Of a stretch of DNA of 64,000 nucleotides, positions 26,701 to 40,187 are shown one piece after another. This stretch comes from Tubiluchus corallicola (taxonomy: Eukaryota > Priapulida > Priapulimorpha > Priapulimorphida > Tubiluchidae), in assembly GCA_030141605.1 (NCBI GenBank), contig JAQGDQ010000080.1, positions 496,001 through 560,000 of the forward strand, given 5' to 3'. Position 1 is the first letter of the stretch. Each line of letters begins with the position of its first letter. The notes beneath the pieces are model-generated. The model ran no database searches and had not been told where the DNA came from. It saw only the letters and a list, made by a program, of their open reading frames with translations. The translations under genes were made by a program, and so were the position numbers.

Positions 26701-29700
26701 GATACAGCCCATTCAGATTACAACTTTAAAAAGGTTAGTCTAATTTCTCTTCTGAGACTAAATGAAGATTTGAAAATGATGATCTAATTGGTGAGCTATT
26801 ATACTGTATTGTCTTGACCACAAAGGGCTGTATGGCTTAGCGGTCTGTTGAACCTGTAAGCAGTAAACGAAGTTTTTGCCCCATGCTTATAACAGTTCAT
26901 ATTTCCTTTCTTTCGGTCGAAGTTGATTTCCAGACAAAAGAATTACTTTATCATAATCATTATTACAACATTTAAGTGTCACTGAGACGAGACACCATAA
27001 AGACTCGGTGCTGAAGTAAACTCTGAAATAAAAAAAAGATACAATACAACAAGAATAGCATGTTTCTTATACGCCTACACAATGATTATTTGAATGAGAT
27101 TTTGGCATAGCCTCTAATAATTGTGATTGCTACTATGGTTGCTGCAACTTAGAAATGTGTACAATACAATACGCTGTTAATAACACGATGACTGTGATTT
27201 ATTGTAGTTTACTGTGACACGTTACACCATTACGGTGCCACAAAACACTAAGTGAATCTTTTGCGCAGCAATAATATCGGGCGAAAGACTCACAGCAGAA
27301 CGAGTAATTTTTTGAAGAAGCTTCAAAGTCACCATGCAAGTTATGGTGACCTACTAACCACAGTCCCTTTCATCTGATCCGTCGTTACATTGAGGAAATC
27401 CATCGCAGATTTCTGTGTATGCTATACACTCTGAGTGACTGCCATAACAGTATATCTCACAGTCACCTGTAATCAAAATATTTAGGCTTTATTAATCACT
27501 TTTTAAAAAGGTATGAAGGAAATAACTAAACCATGAATTAGGTACTTATTGGTGTAATTGTGTCCATTTCCTAAATTATTCACACAGTGTGCAACTCGAC
27601 CAATATCCCACAGTTACGATTTGCAGTACGGCTGGCATCAAAATGCTATATTAAACGAAATTCAGTATACAATTATTATACATAATCTAGTGAAATTTCA
27701 GTAGACTCCGCATTTAGTAAAAAGGATGCTTTGTAGTTTATAGGTAAGTGAGTTACCAAATCGTGTGTTTAATTGTGAAAAACCAGTGATGGTTTTGTCG
27801 GTATGTCATTCGAATTAGTGCTTGTCATCAGACTGTTATTACGTCCTGCTACGGATATCTAGATTATTAATAGCGAAGTTAAAAAGGTACTGCGAAATAT
27901 CATGAAGAAGTATTCAAATTGATTTTTATACAGCCAGCACACTACAAACCATTTCTTATTGGTATTGATGGTTGTGGCAAAACCAGATCGTACTCATTAC
28001 AAAGTTAAATCTCTTACCATAAGACTTCAAAAAACATTAAACCGGTAAAGGTGACTCTACTTTGTCTATCTATCTATTGAGAAAAACCCCAAGATCAAAC
28101 AGCCCAAAACCTATTCATAGCAGCCATGCACGTATTTGCTAGCCAGGCATGGTGTTACCTAAATGTTGTCGAGTACGTGCTATGACGACCCATCTATTCC
28201 ACGCACCCTCAAAAGATAGATATTTATTCTGATGTATGGCCAACAGGACTGATCAAAGTTACAAATGCAAATACACAATTACAGCATATTATATGATACA
28301 CATGTGCAAATAAATTTTGTCAAAGCACATTAAACTATTCTATGTTGTGATTGCATAAGATATGTTAGTACAATATTATAACTTGCAACACTCAGGAGTA
28401 CATTAGGTTACAGCATTTAACAAAAATTACGTGCAACACTGTTTTCTCACAGTAAAATAAAAAACTGGTATTCATTCTCTACTACGCTATTTATTTCACC
28501 AAAACAATTTTCTGTTGGTAGACAGACCGACTTTCATGTCGCCCAATCTCTATTACAAGGTTATGAGCACTTGTTCTGAGTCAGAGCCATCCTATCTTTC
28601 CTATTTTTAACATTTACCATGTTTAGATTTTGCTAAGAACGATATTTTGCTCATATTGAATAAAGATTCCTTCCATGAGATCACAAAATTCGCTTTTAAT
28701 CTTGTATCAGTTAGAAAACTAGTACTGAACTACAAAGAGGCAATTTTATTGTTTAATAACTAAATTGCTATCCGATAGCAGTTTCTTAAGCGAATCATGC
28801 CACGGCAAATTTAAATTTGAAAGTTTCCTTAGACAATCTATTGTGCCTTTCCATAGGATTAATTTCATCACGGGAATTTTCTGGAATGAACACAGTGTGT
28901 GTATACTTTGGTTTTTAAAGAAATCATTGGTGCGTTAATGGTACACATGATCTTCAAGGTTGTTCTGTACGTACACTTTTCAGTGACCCTTCTCTAGCGA
29001 ATACTATCCGTATGCCACGCGTTTGATTAGCTTTACCTCAACGGGCTTCGAGAGTTAAGGCAAAAATACAATCAAGGTCAAGGTCAAGTGACCCTTCCCA
29101 ACTTGTAATACACGGGTAAAAAATTTTATTAGCTTGTAAGTATTTGGAGATACACATACGTAATGCAAGATACATATGTAATGCAAAACATTCGATTAAA
29201 GGTAACAGTCGCAATAAATCATACAACGGTGATTCTTCCCCTCTTTGTGTCAAATTTAAAGGGTTAGCCTTGTGGCTTCTCTGCATAGCTTCCAATGCAC
29301 TAACAAGCCAATCTCCAAGTTATAGTCAAGATTAAATACCTTAGTTAGTGGTTACTCCAATCACATACGTCAAACTTGAGTAACTTGACCCAAAACAAGT
29401 GTCACAAAATAACATTCGGATGGTGTACAGACGAACACAGGCATACTTGCACGAACGCACGAAGTCGTACGATACATGGATATACAGCGCGTCAACACGT
29501 CGTTTGGGTAAGTGCTAATTTTCGAAAAAGCAACACTAAAACCTATGTACACTGCAGGTTTTTAATGACGCGTAATAATATTATTATCGCACATAATAAT
29601 GATGAAATGGTGCGAAAACGCTGCCACCCCATTTTACAATGATGGTGTTAACCAAAAGCCGCGTTAGCACCACTTCAAATTTTCTTCCTTTTTAAACTAA

Positions 29701-32700
29701 AACGTCAGTAACGTAGCGGTAACATGTAGACACAATTTAATGTAGTCAATGTCCAGCAAACCATTAATGGCAAAAATTTATTTCATGAATTGCTTTCGAT
29801 TCACTTTCTTCTGACATAAACTGAATGTGTATGTCTTACTGAGAATTCATTACAAATCACTAAGCCAAAAAGGTTGTTTAATAAAATTTTTATATTGACA
29901 GACATCAAAGAGAAACTGTACTTGAATTTTTTTCCATACATGAACTAAGTTGACTTAATGGAATATGAATGATACTTGCCTGTTCGAGGAATTTCTTCTT
30001 TACCCTTTCTTGATGAGTCGTAGGTGAAACCACACACGTCGTTTTGCGTATTTTCCGGATTCTCGCACCTGCCTTCGTCCGGCTGTGTCTGACTCCAGAA
30101 AGTTCCTTCAGGACAGAATTGGATTTTTGGCCATCCGAATTCACACATGTAAAATACACCGCAGTCGCTTGGATCTGCTGCAAACGTGGCGTTGTTTCCT
30201 CCATATTCTGCTGGAGCACATTCTAGTTCTACCTCGAAGGGAACACCAAATCTCTTTTGACGATTCGCAGAAACTATAATAGGCAGGTTATGTGTAGATA
30301 TTATATACGCACACAGACAGGATAAACTATTGTTTATTTTAATATATGAACAGAAAAACTACACCAAATAATATAAATAATAATAAAAAACTACAACATT
30401 AGGCATGTATCAGCCGCACAGTCTTTCATTTATGAGGAACATATTCCACAGGGTAATGTTCCACCGGATGAAGTGACAACATAATTACTGAATGGTTGAA
30501 ATTAGGCTTACTGTGTTGTAGTTACTTTATCTTCTTTCCTGCAAATGGAATCTTAATCCACAAACTCCATATATATGTTATGGCAATGGTGTTGAGTAAC
30601 TTTCTGACTAACTGCTTTTGGAGCAAGGAAATAGTTGATATATGTGCGTGTCTATAAGTGTTAAGCAGTGAATGATCCAATAAGTAAATGAGTGGGCGAT
30701 TGCCAAAAATGCCTGTTGACTGTTTTATCTTCCATGCACCTGTGACAGTCTTATTAGCTGGGCAAAGTTAGTTCTTTGTAAGCTGGTACCTAGAACAAAT
30801 TGCAATAGAATTTTTCTCTTCGAATTCTGTTAGAATGTGGTCTCAAGCACCTTCGATAAAAAATCGGCCAAATCAGGCTTGGTACTTTAAAGACATATGC
30901 ATAAATACAAAATGGCGCCTGCCGAAACCGAAAATCATATCTCCTAATCAATCCATCCTGGACGAAAATTATATAGCACTGACTAAAATGGAAAGTGAAC
31001 ATGAGAAATCTGAATGTTGTCATTTTTAATTTGCGACGTCAATATGACGTATTATTTACGAGATAAAAGAGATTTTTGGCCTTGACAGACGCCATCTTGG
31101 TTGGATTTATACATATTTGCATCTTTGATGAGGGTACCTGAAATTACGTTCTAACATAATACGAAAAAAAATTCCATTGCAGTTTGTTCTGGGTTACTTG
31201 TTATCTTTACCCGCCAGTATCGAGGGAAATGCATTATATACATCCGAACGTGTCCAAGGCATCGTGAACCAGGTTAGTTTGGTTTCTTATGTTACAGAAT
31301 TATCCGTGGTAATGAGTTAAATTCTGCTTTCTTCTCAACTAAGTCCTGCCATTGAATTTTTAATTCTGGCTTGAATACAAAAATAGTCAGTGTGCGTAAG
31401 AATATGGTACCCAAAATCTCTTCTCTGGAGAACAGATAAACTGTTCCTTTACTCCAACTGTAAATATGGAAGTCTAATATGTGTAGCCAAAAATCTTTTC
31501 TGTGGTAAACATATAAACGGTTCCTTTATTTCATTAGTAAATATGTGAGCTAAGTATGGTGGCCAAAAATTTCTTCTCTGGTAAAAATACAAACTGTCTC
31601 TTTACTCTGTTAGTAAATAGTAATCATTCTGTTCTGCTAACTATCACAGACACTAAATTTTAAGTCAATTTATCAAAATTAGCAAAAAATCACGTTTGTG
31701 TGAGCATAAAGTACATATTATACAGTACACCAATTATAAATTGTTCTATTATTTTATCAAGCGAACGCTCTTTTTTGTTTATTATTAGAATGAAAGTCTA
31801 TTTAAAGTATAATTCTACTTTTTTCAATCGGATAATTAAAAATACTTGTAATTGAAAATGGCCGTTTTCTGTAAATAAAAATGATATAAAGATTTACGAT
31901 AACAGATAACTGAATAGGATTCATTATATTATGTGTGTCAGTTATTCACTCACAAGTGTTGCACTTATTTTTACATTCTCTCGTCTCCACTGAAGCGAAA
32001 TATACGCATAATAACTATAGCCATAATTTATAGTACAATTAGTTAGAAAGTATATTTTCAAGGCCACTACAGACATTTAATTAATGGAAAAAATCATAAT
32101 TTAGAAAATAATACTCTTCAAAACAGTGGTGTGATTTTTTTCAGCTTTTCAAACAAAGAGTAATTTGTTCGACATAATCTCGGAATACTCTATTTAAATT
32201 AGGTTAACTCAATATGTATATAAGAGTTTGTTTCGCTGGTCTATCCTCTAAGTTATCTCAAAGCTTTGTATTTCTGTTGGCTCTGTCAACAATGTAACAG
32301 ACTATCGAAAGTAAAGCTATTCTAGTGAAAGCTTAAATTCACCAAACTTGTCAACCTATTATAGGCCAATGTTTGGTATACAATGCAAATGAGGCACACT
32401 TTTTATCTTTATTAGGGTACGTATATATGTAGACCATATTCATCACGGGCAAGAAGCGGTGGTTGGTGCTCCGCTGCTATTTTTTAGTTTTTAATTCAAT
32501 GCCAGTATAATTTAAAATGTTATTAATATTTTTGCTACGCTATTAAAGATAAATTTAGTATCATTTCAATAAGTAGGCTTACTGCTTATATGCCCAAGTA
32601 TGTATATGCACATTAAAATGATTAAGCAATATAAAAATACGCAAGGAACTGAACACAAGGTGTCATTGAAGGGTTGTTCGCGGGGATGGGAATCTCTTAG

Positions 32701-33433
32701 GGATGTCAGCTAAGGAAACCCCATGGGGCGAGTGTTGGTGTCGCATAAGGACAGGGATTAAATGTCACAAAAAATCACGAAAATTTACAATGTCAGCACT
32801 TGCAATAAAGGAGAAAGACAGTGATATTCTGTTGTGATAGTTCTAATATTTATAAAACATTGTTACAAGCAGAAGTGGAGCAGACTTTTGCTAGTCTTTC
32901 GGAGGATTATATGTTTAATGTGGTTCAGCAAATAGATTAGATTAATATAATCTCAAAACTCCATTCACGGCAATGCTAAACATCATGACAAAAATCATTA
33001 GAATCGAAATGTTGTGAAGTTGAAAGACACTTCACCCTAAAAGTACAAGTTATGCTAAGTGCTATGAGGGGAAACAGGTATTCTTTCAACAGTTGTTGTC
33101 CCTCGTTTTGGTTTTCTTGCGTATCATAAGTTTTGTCTATGCAGATACAGATCGAACTGAGCGAAATCGGTTGGAATTTTCTTCCGGAACTGCGTAATCA
33201 AATTGACAGCTTCATTTTATTAATCATTTGCTCTTAGTGACTTAATATCGATTAGTAACAATAGCATTAAAAACAGTTTTGTTTCATAACCCGCGCACAT
33301 ACAAAAAAATTTGCACTTAGCTGCAGTTGGTTGAGTTTTGACATCTACTCAGTTTTAGTGATTAATAAAAAAACAAAAAGTACTTACCTATGCACAGTAT
33401 GACATTAAATATAAAAACTAAAAAGAAATGCAT
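23739..33433 (-). CDS. Secreted chitin-deacetylase-like protein (CBM14-LDLa-NODB), active site degenerate
   Basis: Six exons: 33433-33388, 30273-29980, 27466-27359, 26510-26353, 26042-25882, 24549-23739; 525 residues, complete. Residues 1-18 are a signal peptide (MHFFLVFIFNVILCI), then RQKR, a possible furin site. CBM14 chitin-binding domain has Cys34, 53, 59, 69, 85, 96. LDLa domain has Cys116, 120, 127, 134, 140, 149 with the acidic end DGSDERD. The NODB deacetylase domain runs from about 150 and keeps GMRAPYL and the Cys-rich C-terminus. The order is that of arthropod CDA1/CDA2 (serpentine/vermiform). The catalytic TFDDA motif reads TFEGA (186-190) and HSxxH reads LSLSH (253-257), so the Asp and first His metal ligands are lost; I infer little or no deacetylase activity and a chitin-matrix role. 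A basic stretch (GRNRRRTPRK, 208-217) precedes NPNGC. Introns 2 and 5 use GC donors. TATA box at 33524-33531. Convergent with the neuropeptide gene. Confidence 0.93.
24830..25079. repeat. 95-bp near-perfect inverted repeat with 60-bp loop
   Basis: Arms 24830-24924 and 24985-25079 differ at about three of 95 positions; both contain GTTTGGGCGTATAACTAGG and, inward, GCGAAAAATGGGCAACAAAA. It lies in the last intron of the chitin-deacetylase-like gene, so the transcript could form a long hairpin. Most likely a young foldback or MITE element. Confidence 0.95.
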
Positions 33434-33523
33434 ATTTTTGTATTTTATCACAGATTTTTATCTTGTCAATTGTTTCATTTCACCGATACCTTAAGCTCGC
33501 CATGTACACTGACATTGCCAGCT

Positions 33524-33531
33524 TATTTATA
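33524..33531 (-). promoter_or_regulatory. TATA box of the chitin-deacetylase-like gene
   Basis: TATAAATA on the minus strand, about 91 bases upstream of the ATG at 33433-33431. This leaves room for a start site about 30 bases downstream and a 5' UTR of about 60 bases. Confidence 0.6.
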
Positions 33532-33559
33532 CATCGCCCGTGAAAAAGAGAAATTGCTG

Positions 33560-36189
33560 CCATTGGTTGGCTTTACGCCAATTTTCCAACTATTTCCGAC
33601 CCACTTAGAAAACCCCAGGCCGTAAAATAATGAGCGTAGTACAGAGCTCCCTTATTAACCGCCCATTATTTCATTCTTAGATCCTACAGAAAGGGAAAGC
33701 ATGACCGCCAGTATAATACCAAATGCGCGCGCAACTCTGATAACCTATATCTCACGCTCTCTTGTTCTCCTCCTTGTTGATGAAGTGGAAATCATGTGAG
33801 AGATTCTTCAGTGGGAAATTAATTGGCAAAAGAGATGATTACAACTCACGTTTAGATGCAGAAGTAGCACAAGAAGACTATAAAGCAAGCTTTCAATCTG
33901 GGTTACGTTTTTTACAGCCGGTTACAAACATACTAATGTCTCTATTGTTATAAACTTGTAATGCCCAATTGATCATTAATTGCACCGGCTTGTTCCCAGT
34001 ACCCCTAATGATTGTTTTTTTTAAAAAAATTGAAAATAAAGTTAGCATAAATCGTATGTGAACCGTATAGATATTTATCACTATGTAATACTATATTTTT
34101 GACGTTAGCCGATATCTTGATCAGCGATTTATACCACCTTTGATTGATATGATTAGTTGTGAAAGTGAAATAATTTAAATAATCTATAAATCTATGTATA
34201 TCTACTACTATGTATATATGTATAATACTATGAACAGTGAAAAATGTAGGCATTATTCATATCAATCAGTCTGCAATAAGCCGCGCACTACTTCGGAAAA
34301 CCAGGGGGCTTGGTCGGTTGTGTTTTCAGTGGTTGGATTTTCAATTTTTTTGTAAAATTTTAAGTTCTTACTGATGTAAATAAAAATGTATCACTAAAAT
34401 TAACAATCTATTTCAGTTGTGCTTGAACATCGAACATCGCAGTGTATTAAATTGAGTTGCTTTCGATAGCCATACCAAATATTACTACCTACAAGGATGT
34501 AAAGCCAGGCACTCTGAGAGACGGAAAACGTCAGACCTAAAACCACTGTAATGGCTCTTCAATATTCTGGTGATAAGAGTACGCGTTATGAAATTGTTCA
34601 TCGCGAAAATGACATGACAACAGAAACCTTCTTTCGTAGAGTATCTACAATGTCCCAGTGTTTATGAATAAAACGATCAATTTGAAATGTAATATTTTTT
34701 AATTCTAGTATGGCGCCTGCAATAAATATTTACAACTACAGCGATAACAACGTACTTACGTGTTTTTCATTTATGAATCAGCCATGAATTTTGAAATTTT
34801 ATGTACCTTAATTGGTGAATTTATAATTATAAAAAATTTATAGAGCGTTTGGGCACAATCTCACAATCATCATTATCTTTATTATTTCAGCTCACATCAC
34901 GTCTAGGACAGTATAAGTAGAGTTCGAAAAAATGTCGACTTTATTATTAGCGACCCTGGTCGATAGGTAATATGCACGGGAGGAAATCTTGTCGCCAATT
35001 GTGACATCCGCATATAGACTTAATGGAGACAATTTCGCGAAGGTCTTGCTCTTGACCTACAAGACACACAATGTCAAATAAATGACCGCTCAAAAACCTC
35101 TTGAATTTCACAATTTAAAGCTAACAACAATTGCAAATATTTATATGTGCAAACCAATAAATAAATTAAAAGAAACCCAAAATACAGAATTTGCTATTCT
35201 TTCCGTATACTCAGAATGCTTAAACCGGAAAATCTTCTGCAAAACGTTTAAAGAAGGACAGTTCAGCGATAAATGATTCGTAATTTAGAACAGTCGTAGT
35301 TTGATATTTTCAAATTGACGACTCATTGTGATAACATATATCTGTAAGTTAGAATAGTTTTAAACGCTAATTCACGAATTTAGGTATAGTGTGTTTTATC
35401 TAAAAATTACAGTTTCGAGTTTTGAACAAAATAGTCCACGGCTAGATGAACTTAGTTCATAAGTTATCAGTAAACGTAAATTATAGTCGTACATTCATAT
35501 GTGCAGTTCTGAAAGAGTTGATGAATACACATTATACATGTAACCTTGAGCCTGTAGTATTACAGTTGTACGATTGTACCATTGCTACTGTGAACAAGCC
35601 TTATAGCGCTCAAATAATTGCTTTGATAACTCATATCTTCACACACTAGTGGAGTTAACATGACTAATAGAATAACACAATTAACTTTCTGATGTTGACA
35701 ACTAATTACGAGTGCTCGTTATTTCCAAACAGCTCGCAGAACATTGTCCAAGCCATTGTAGTAATCGGATTTAATTTTTGTACCAATGTCAGAACTACAA
35801 TTATTTGTGCATAAATTTGGAGCCATGAACTTAGCTGGCGTGATGAATTGCTCCATATATAGTATTTTCCTTCTCATCTTTTTTCAATTAAACTTTTATT
35901 TATTTACCTTACGATCATCTGAAAAGCATTGTAAGATTAGTAATACGTTTATTTAACGTTAACGATATTTAAAAGCATATGTTTATGATTCCATCATTCG
36001 CATTTCTAGCTACCCGTTTCTTAACTATTTAAACTTTTATATCATTATTTCAGTCACTAACACAGAATAGAATAGTTGGTTTAGCTGGGAAATACTTCTT
36101 ATTAAATATAAGCTTAACTTAATTAACGCCTGTGAGCGCAGTTATAGCGTTAGTGTCAATAATAATGTTGGGTGCAATTGTCCAATGGC
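33560..36189. other. Intergenic, no gene seen
   Basis: AT-rich sequence upstream of the chitin-deacetylase-like promoter. Short ORFs here (about 60-80 codons) show no signal peptide, domain or splice support. Confidence 0.5.
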
Positions 36190-36995
36190 GGAAATCTACC
36201 GAATTAAGGTAAAACGGCACAGGTAAAAATGGCACCGGAAAAAATAGCACGGTAAAAATCGCACGCAAGTGAAACTAAAAGGCACTCAGTAGGAGTCAGA
36301 CCTCCGCCCAAGCCAAACAAGCCTAGACGTGTTTGTCTGATTTTTTTTATAGGAAAAAACATACAACAAAAATAACACAAACGTAAAAAATGTACTTATA
36401 TAAATAATTAATTATTATATAGACTAGCGAAATAATCCACAAAAATACGTTGTTCATAAAACAGAATGAACAATACACGAATATCCTACTTAGTATTTGT
36501 CTTCAGTTCTTTGATCATGGTAACATTGATATTATGTACTGGCAGATTTACATACGGGGTTAGCTTATAAACTATACATAAGCAATGGATATAGATAGCT
36601 TTCAGGCGAGAATACCCCGAAATGGAACCTGCAACTAACTCATAGTTATTCGTTCTGGTGGAGGTATTTATAATCTGATCCTATCTTATAGCCAAGTTCC
36701 TGTTATCAAACAAAGTAACAAATTAACGGCGACGAAGTTACGGTGATGATAATCGTAACGCACGAACCGTACTATTTGTGTAATCCTGATAACTAGCACG
36801 CAATCAAACAAACAAACAGCATCGAAAATATAACTTCCTTGGTAGAGGTAAAAAAATTAAAATAGTTGTCCCTAACAGTAACCCTACCCTAACTCATATT
36901 TTATTAAGTGTACAACAGTTCCTTTTTTCCATCTGTATCCTTTTTTCTGTGCATTTTTACCCGTGCCATTTTTATTGTGCACCAAAGAGACAATA
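36190..36995. mobile_element. Inverted-repeat element with subterminal GGCACAGGTAAAAA-type words
   Basis: Left side carries GGCACAGGTAAAAATGGCAC and related words, right side their complement (GTGCATTTTTACCCGTGCCA). The interior shares stretches such as ATAACTTCCTTGG-AGAGGTAAAAA and TCGAAATGGAA-type words with the element at 56484-57595. Same family, more degraded; no ORF. Boundaries approximate. Confidence 0.6.
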
Positions 36996-39258
36996 TACGC
37001 CTTTTAGTCATCTAAAAGATACGATGGTGCTAGTGTGCTGCTGTAAGGCAAAGTCGTTAAAAAGCAAAAACTCGGCAATTTTAAACTTAGACAGGATGAT
37101 TTTAAAGTAAGACAGGATAATTTTCCATATACTACCCCATTTTAAAGTCCCGTAAAAAGTATACATTTTAACACAATTCATACTGCAAAAGCGTTTCTGA
37201 TAACTAAATAATAGACTAAAACTTAATTAACGGCGGGCGAGCCCAATTACTGATGACATCACAAACAAACATAATTTTCAACAGCAAAAATATTTCACGA
37301 GCGTGTTGCATGTGTTTGCGAAAGCGAAAATTGAAGTACAGTGCTACTGTAAGATATTCAGTATCTTGGCAAGTTTTAAGATGAAAATTCAAATTTCAAA
37401 TTTATCGCGAGCTGTCGAACGTGTGCAGTTCATCACAAACTAACACTTCTGAACTGAGATGTACAGCACCTGTTTTGTGCAATGCGTTACCGAAATGCAG
37501 ATGCTAGTGCCAGCCTAACTAGCGAATGGCGAAATGTATGTAACGGCGAAGAACTAGTGGCGCGAAATTGTGTTTGTGTGGCAATAATTCTTGCACGTAA
37601 GTCATTTTTGAAAAAAATAGTATGTTTTCTATGTTTCCTTTCAACACTTTTGATCTACAGTTTAAGATTTGGTCCGGTTTTGCTTTAAAATTTCCAGTAT
37701 AAAGCTGACCAGGGGCTAATGCCTTATTTCGCTAGGCTGTTCTGACATTATGGTTAGTTAAAAGTTACCTATAATTCTGCAGATCCGCCACAGTATTTCT
37801 CAACACTTTTTCGAATAGTATAGGTACTATAGTACACAATGCTCATCTAAACATGTATAAGTAAAAGTGTGAAATAATGCAAACTATTAAGCCAATTTAT
37901 GAGATTGTAACTGTTTAACATAATCTGAGTAAAAGTAAGTGTATTTGCTAACATAAAACAATAGTAACAGCAAAAAACAAAACTCGACTGAAGTCACGAG
38001 GGAAAACTGCAAATGGGAAATTTCAAGTTTCGGTCCTTAACAACCTATAGCCTGCTTCCCCCGATAAGACTCAGCCAGATAAGCAAGCTGTCATACCTAC
38101 TAATAAACCAAATTCTCCTACTGTCACAAAACTAAACTAATACTGAAAAATGCGGAGAAAACTAATATTGAAAACACAACTGTCAATCATAACATGAAAT
38201 AACTTACAACCTACACACACGCATATATGCACATACAAACCCGTCACGAATCACGCATTTTACTATATTTTTGTTTGTGTTTGTGTTTGCAGTTCCTTTA
38301 ATAGTGCATGATATTCAGTGCTTCTTAGCTTCAGTGTAAATTTTAGCATTTGTATAGCATTTTTATGTACTGAAATAAACTTTAAATAAATAAAAATAAA
38401 ACAAAGCAGTACCTACAAAAATAACAAATTAACGATTTTCAGTGGTACATTAGAACTGTACAAAAATATTGAATAAAAGTCACAGCACCAGGTGTCAGTT
38501 GAAAATATAAAATATAATAAAGATTTATAAGTCTACAGTCTCTGACAATTTCTGCTTTGCATTGTTGCAGAAACTTTGCTCCTTCTTTTAGTAAAAATCT
38601 GAAAAACTGGCCAGCAAGTGCCCCCAGCCCTATTTTTTTCTTAAATATTACTACTTAAAATGTGAACATTATCACAGAGAAATTAAAGGCTAACAACCCG
38701 TTGAGGCAACACCCCCAATGCCCATCTACACCATCTTCATAATCATTGCAGCTTCTGGAAACGACGAGACTATAGAAGGGTTTTTTGAGATAATCGAGTC
38801 GAAAAAAGATTTTGAAATAAGCACAGACTTAGTACCACGTTTAGGACTAGTACTTTTTTCGTTTAAATGCAACTCTTTTTCGTGTGTATTTTCGCAAAGA
38901 CATATGATTGCGAAGTAAATTTTATCCAGCAAGCAATTTGAGGATATCGCCTAGTTGAGCAACTGTAAAAGATCGTTAGGAGCGCAAACGTACTAATTAT
39001 TAATTATCACATTTATCATATTTAGTTAAATTCTTTCTGCTCTAAGCACTATCGGTGTGCGTCGACTAGCGACAAAATTAGTGCCTCTGCCACTTGTCCC
39101 GTACTTTGCTTACAACTTCCTTGTATGACAGGATATCCGTTATCCTTCGAATTTATAACAACAGTATATGTAATTTGTACTACTACCATATTGCTGTCGC
39201 GCATAGTAACAATTTGTGTTTAATACGTTTCTGTAAAATCACACTTATTGCTATAAAA
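36996..39258. other. Intergenic, no gene seen
   Basis: No confident feature. It may contain the promoter and non-coding exon(s) of the G-gamma gene. Confidence 0.4.
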
Positions 39259-40187
39259 ATGAATCGACAAGCAAAAATTGAAGCGCTTCAATTGGAAATT
39301 GAGCAATTAAAACGAGAAGTTCATATTCCAAGAATGCAAGTTTCTCAAGCCGTCGCAGAGTGAGTATGTTTATAGTGTGTCAATGTTTAGCCTTTAGAGC
39401 TCCAACTCGGACGCAGCATCTGTTAGCTACAGCAGAACTTTGGTTGCAGTTTCGCATAGATAGTCGCCAAAACATTCATGTCTGGACGATCGGAGTACCT
39501 GTTGTTTCAAATAAAAGCATATAAAAGAATAAAGAATTCCTCTTTTTCTATTTTATGTGCATAATTGCAGTAGTTCTATTTCTACCTAATCAACGAAGCT
39601 TTTATTTTGGTTAATTCCTCACCTACATAAATTAATGTCACAACAGATGCACAATGGCAAAGCTATACCTTGCCCGAATCTATTATTATAATAAGTGATA
39701 TGGATAAGTTGTCCTTGGAATGGCATTCTGTTTTTGTTCTCAGTTTCAAATATAAACTTTAAAGTGAGTCCACTTTAATTTTGCTAAAGCTGACAAAATA
39801 AAAACGCCAACACTCCGTGAAATGAAAAGTTATTTTGACTCAGTAGAAAATCGTAATGAAGTCTATGAGTAGTTCACTGCTGTTGACTGACGAGTAGCGT
39901 GCGAGATTTTTTTGAGACGGTTTGCTCAGATAATTGTAAATATTACTCAGTATTTTCCTTCTGAATAGACAGTTTACTGTTGCAAGTCACTGTTTCCTGG
40001 AAGATTTCCATTAAAATAGGATGTCAAATGTATTATTTTTATCACTTGCAGCTTAATTAAATACTGTGAAGAAAATGCGCACGATGATTGGTTGCTGGGA
40101 TTCGGTTCTAATGCTGACAACCCAATCAAGCCAAGACCAATAAAAGTTTTTGATCGTTTTCATATACCAACGTGCAACATCTTATGA
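39259..40187 (+). CDS. Heterotrimeric G-protein gamma subunit (GGL domain, CAAX box)
   Basis: Two exons, 39259-39359 and 40052-40187, join in phase 2 (GTGAGT donor, TTGCAG acceptor) into 78 residues. The N-terminus is a helix that would pair with G-beta (MNRQAKIEALQLEIEQLKRE). The core VHIPRMQVSQAVADLIKYCE and ENAHDDWLL aligns with the GNG2 pattern EQLK...IDR..VS.A..DL..YCE...DPLL. NP follows, as in the ENPF motif. The protein ends CNIL-stop, a CAAX box whose terminal Leu predicts geranylgeranylation and membrane anchoring. Usual gamma subunits end a few residues after NPF; here NPIKPRPIKVFDRFHIPT forms a longer linker. The reading frame is open upstream to another Met at 39094, but homology starts at 39259. 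A copy of a 40-bp repeat (39896-39935) lies in the intron. No nearby poly(A) signal is obvious. Confidence 0.88.
39896..39935. repeat. 40-bp direct repeat, copy A
   Basis: Starts AGCGTGCGAGATTTTTTTGA and ends TTTGCTCAGATAATT. Identical to 40889-40928. Lies inside the G-gamma intron. Confidence 0.95.

Noticed and set aside
26825-26890. tRNA-like sequence (GGCTTAGCGGTC)
   Set aside because: No matching B box at the right distance and no foldable acceptor stem.
37482-37688. 68-codon ORF with a hydrophobic C-terminal half
   Set aside because: Sequence looks random; no neighbouring exons join to it.
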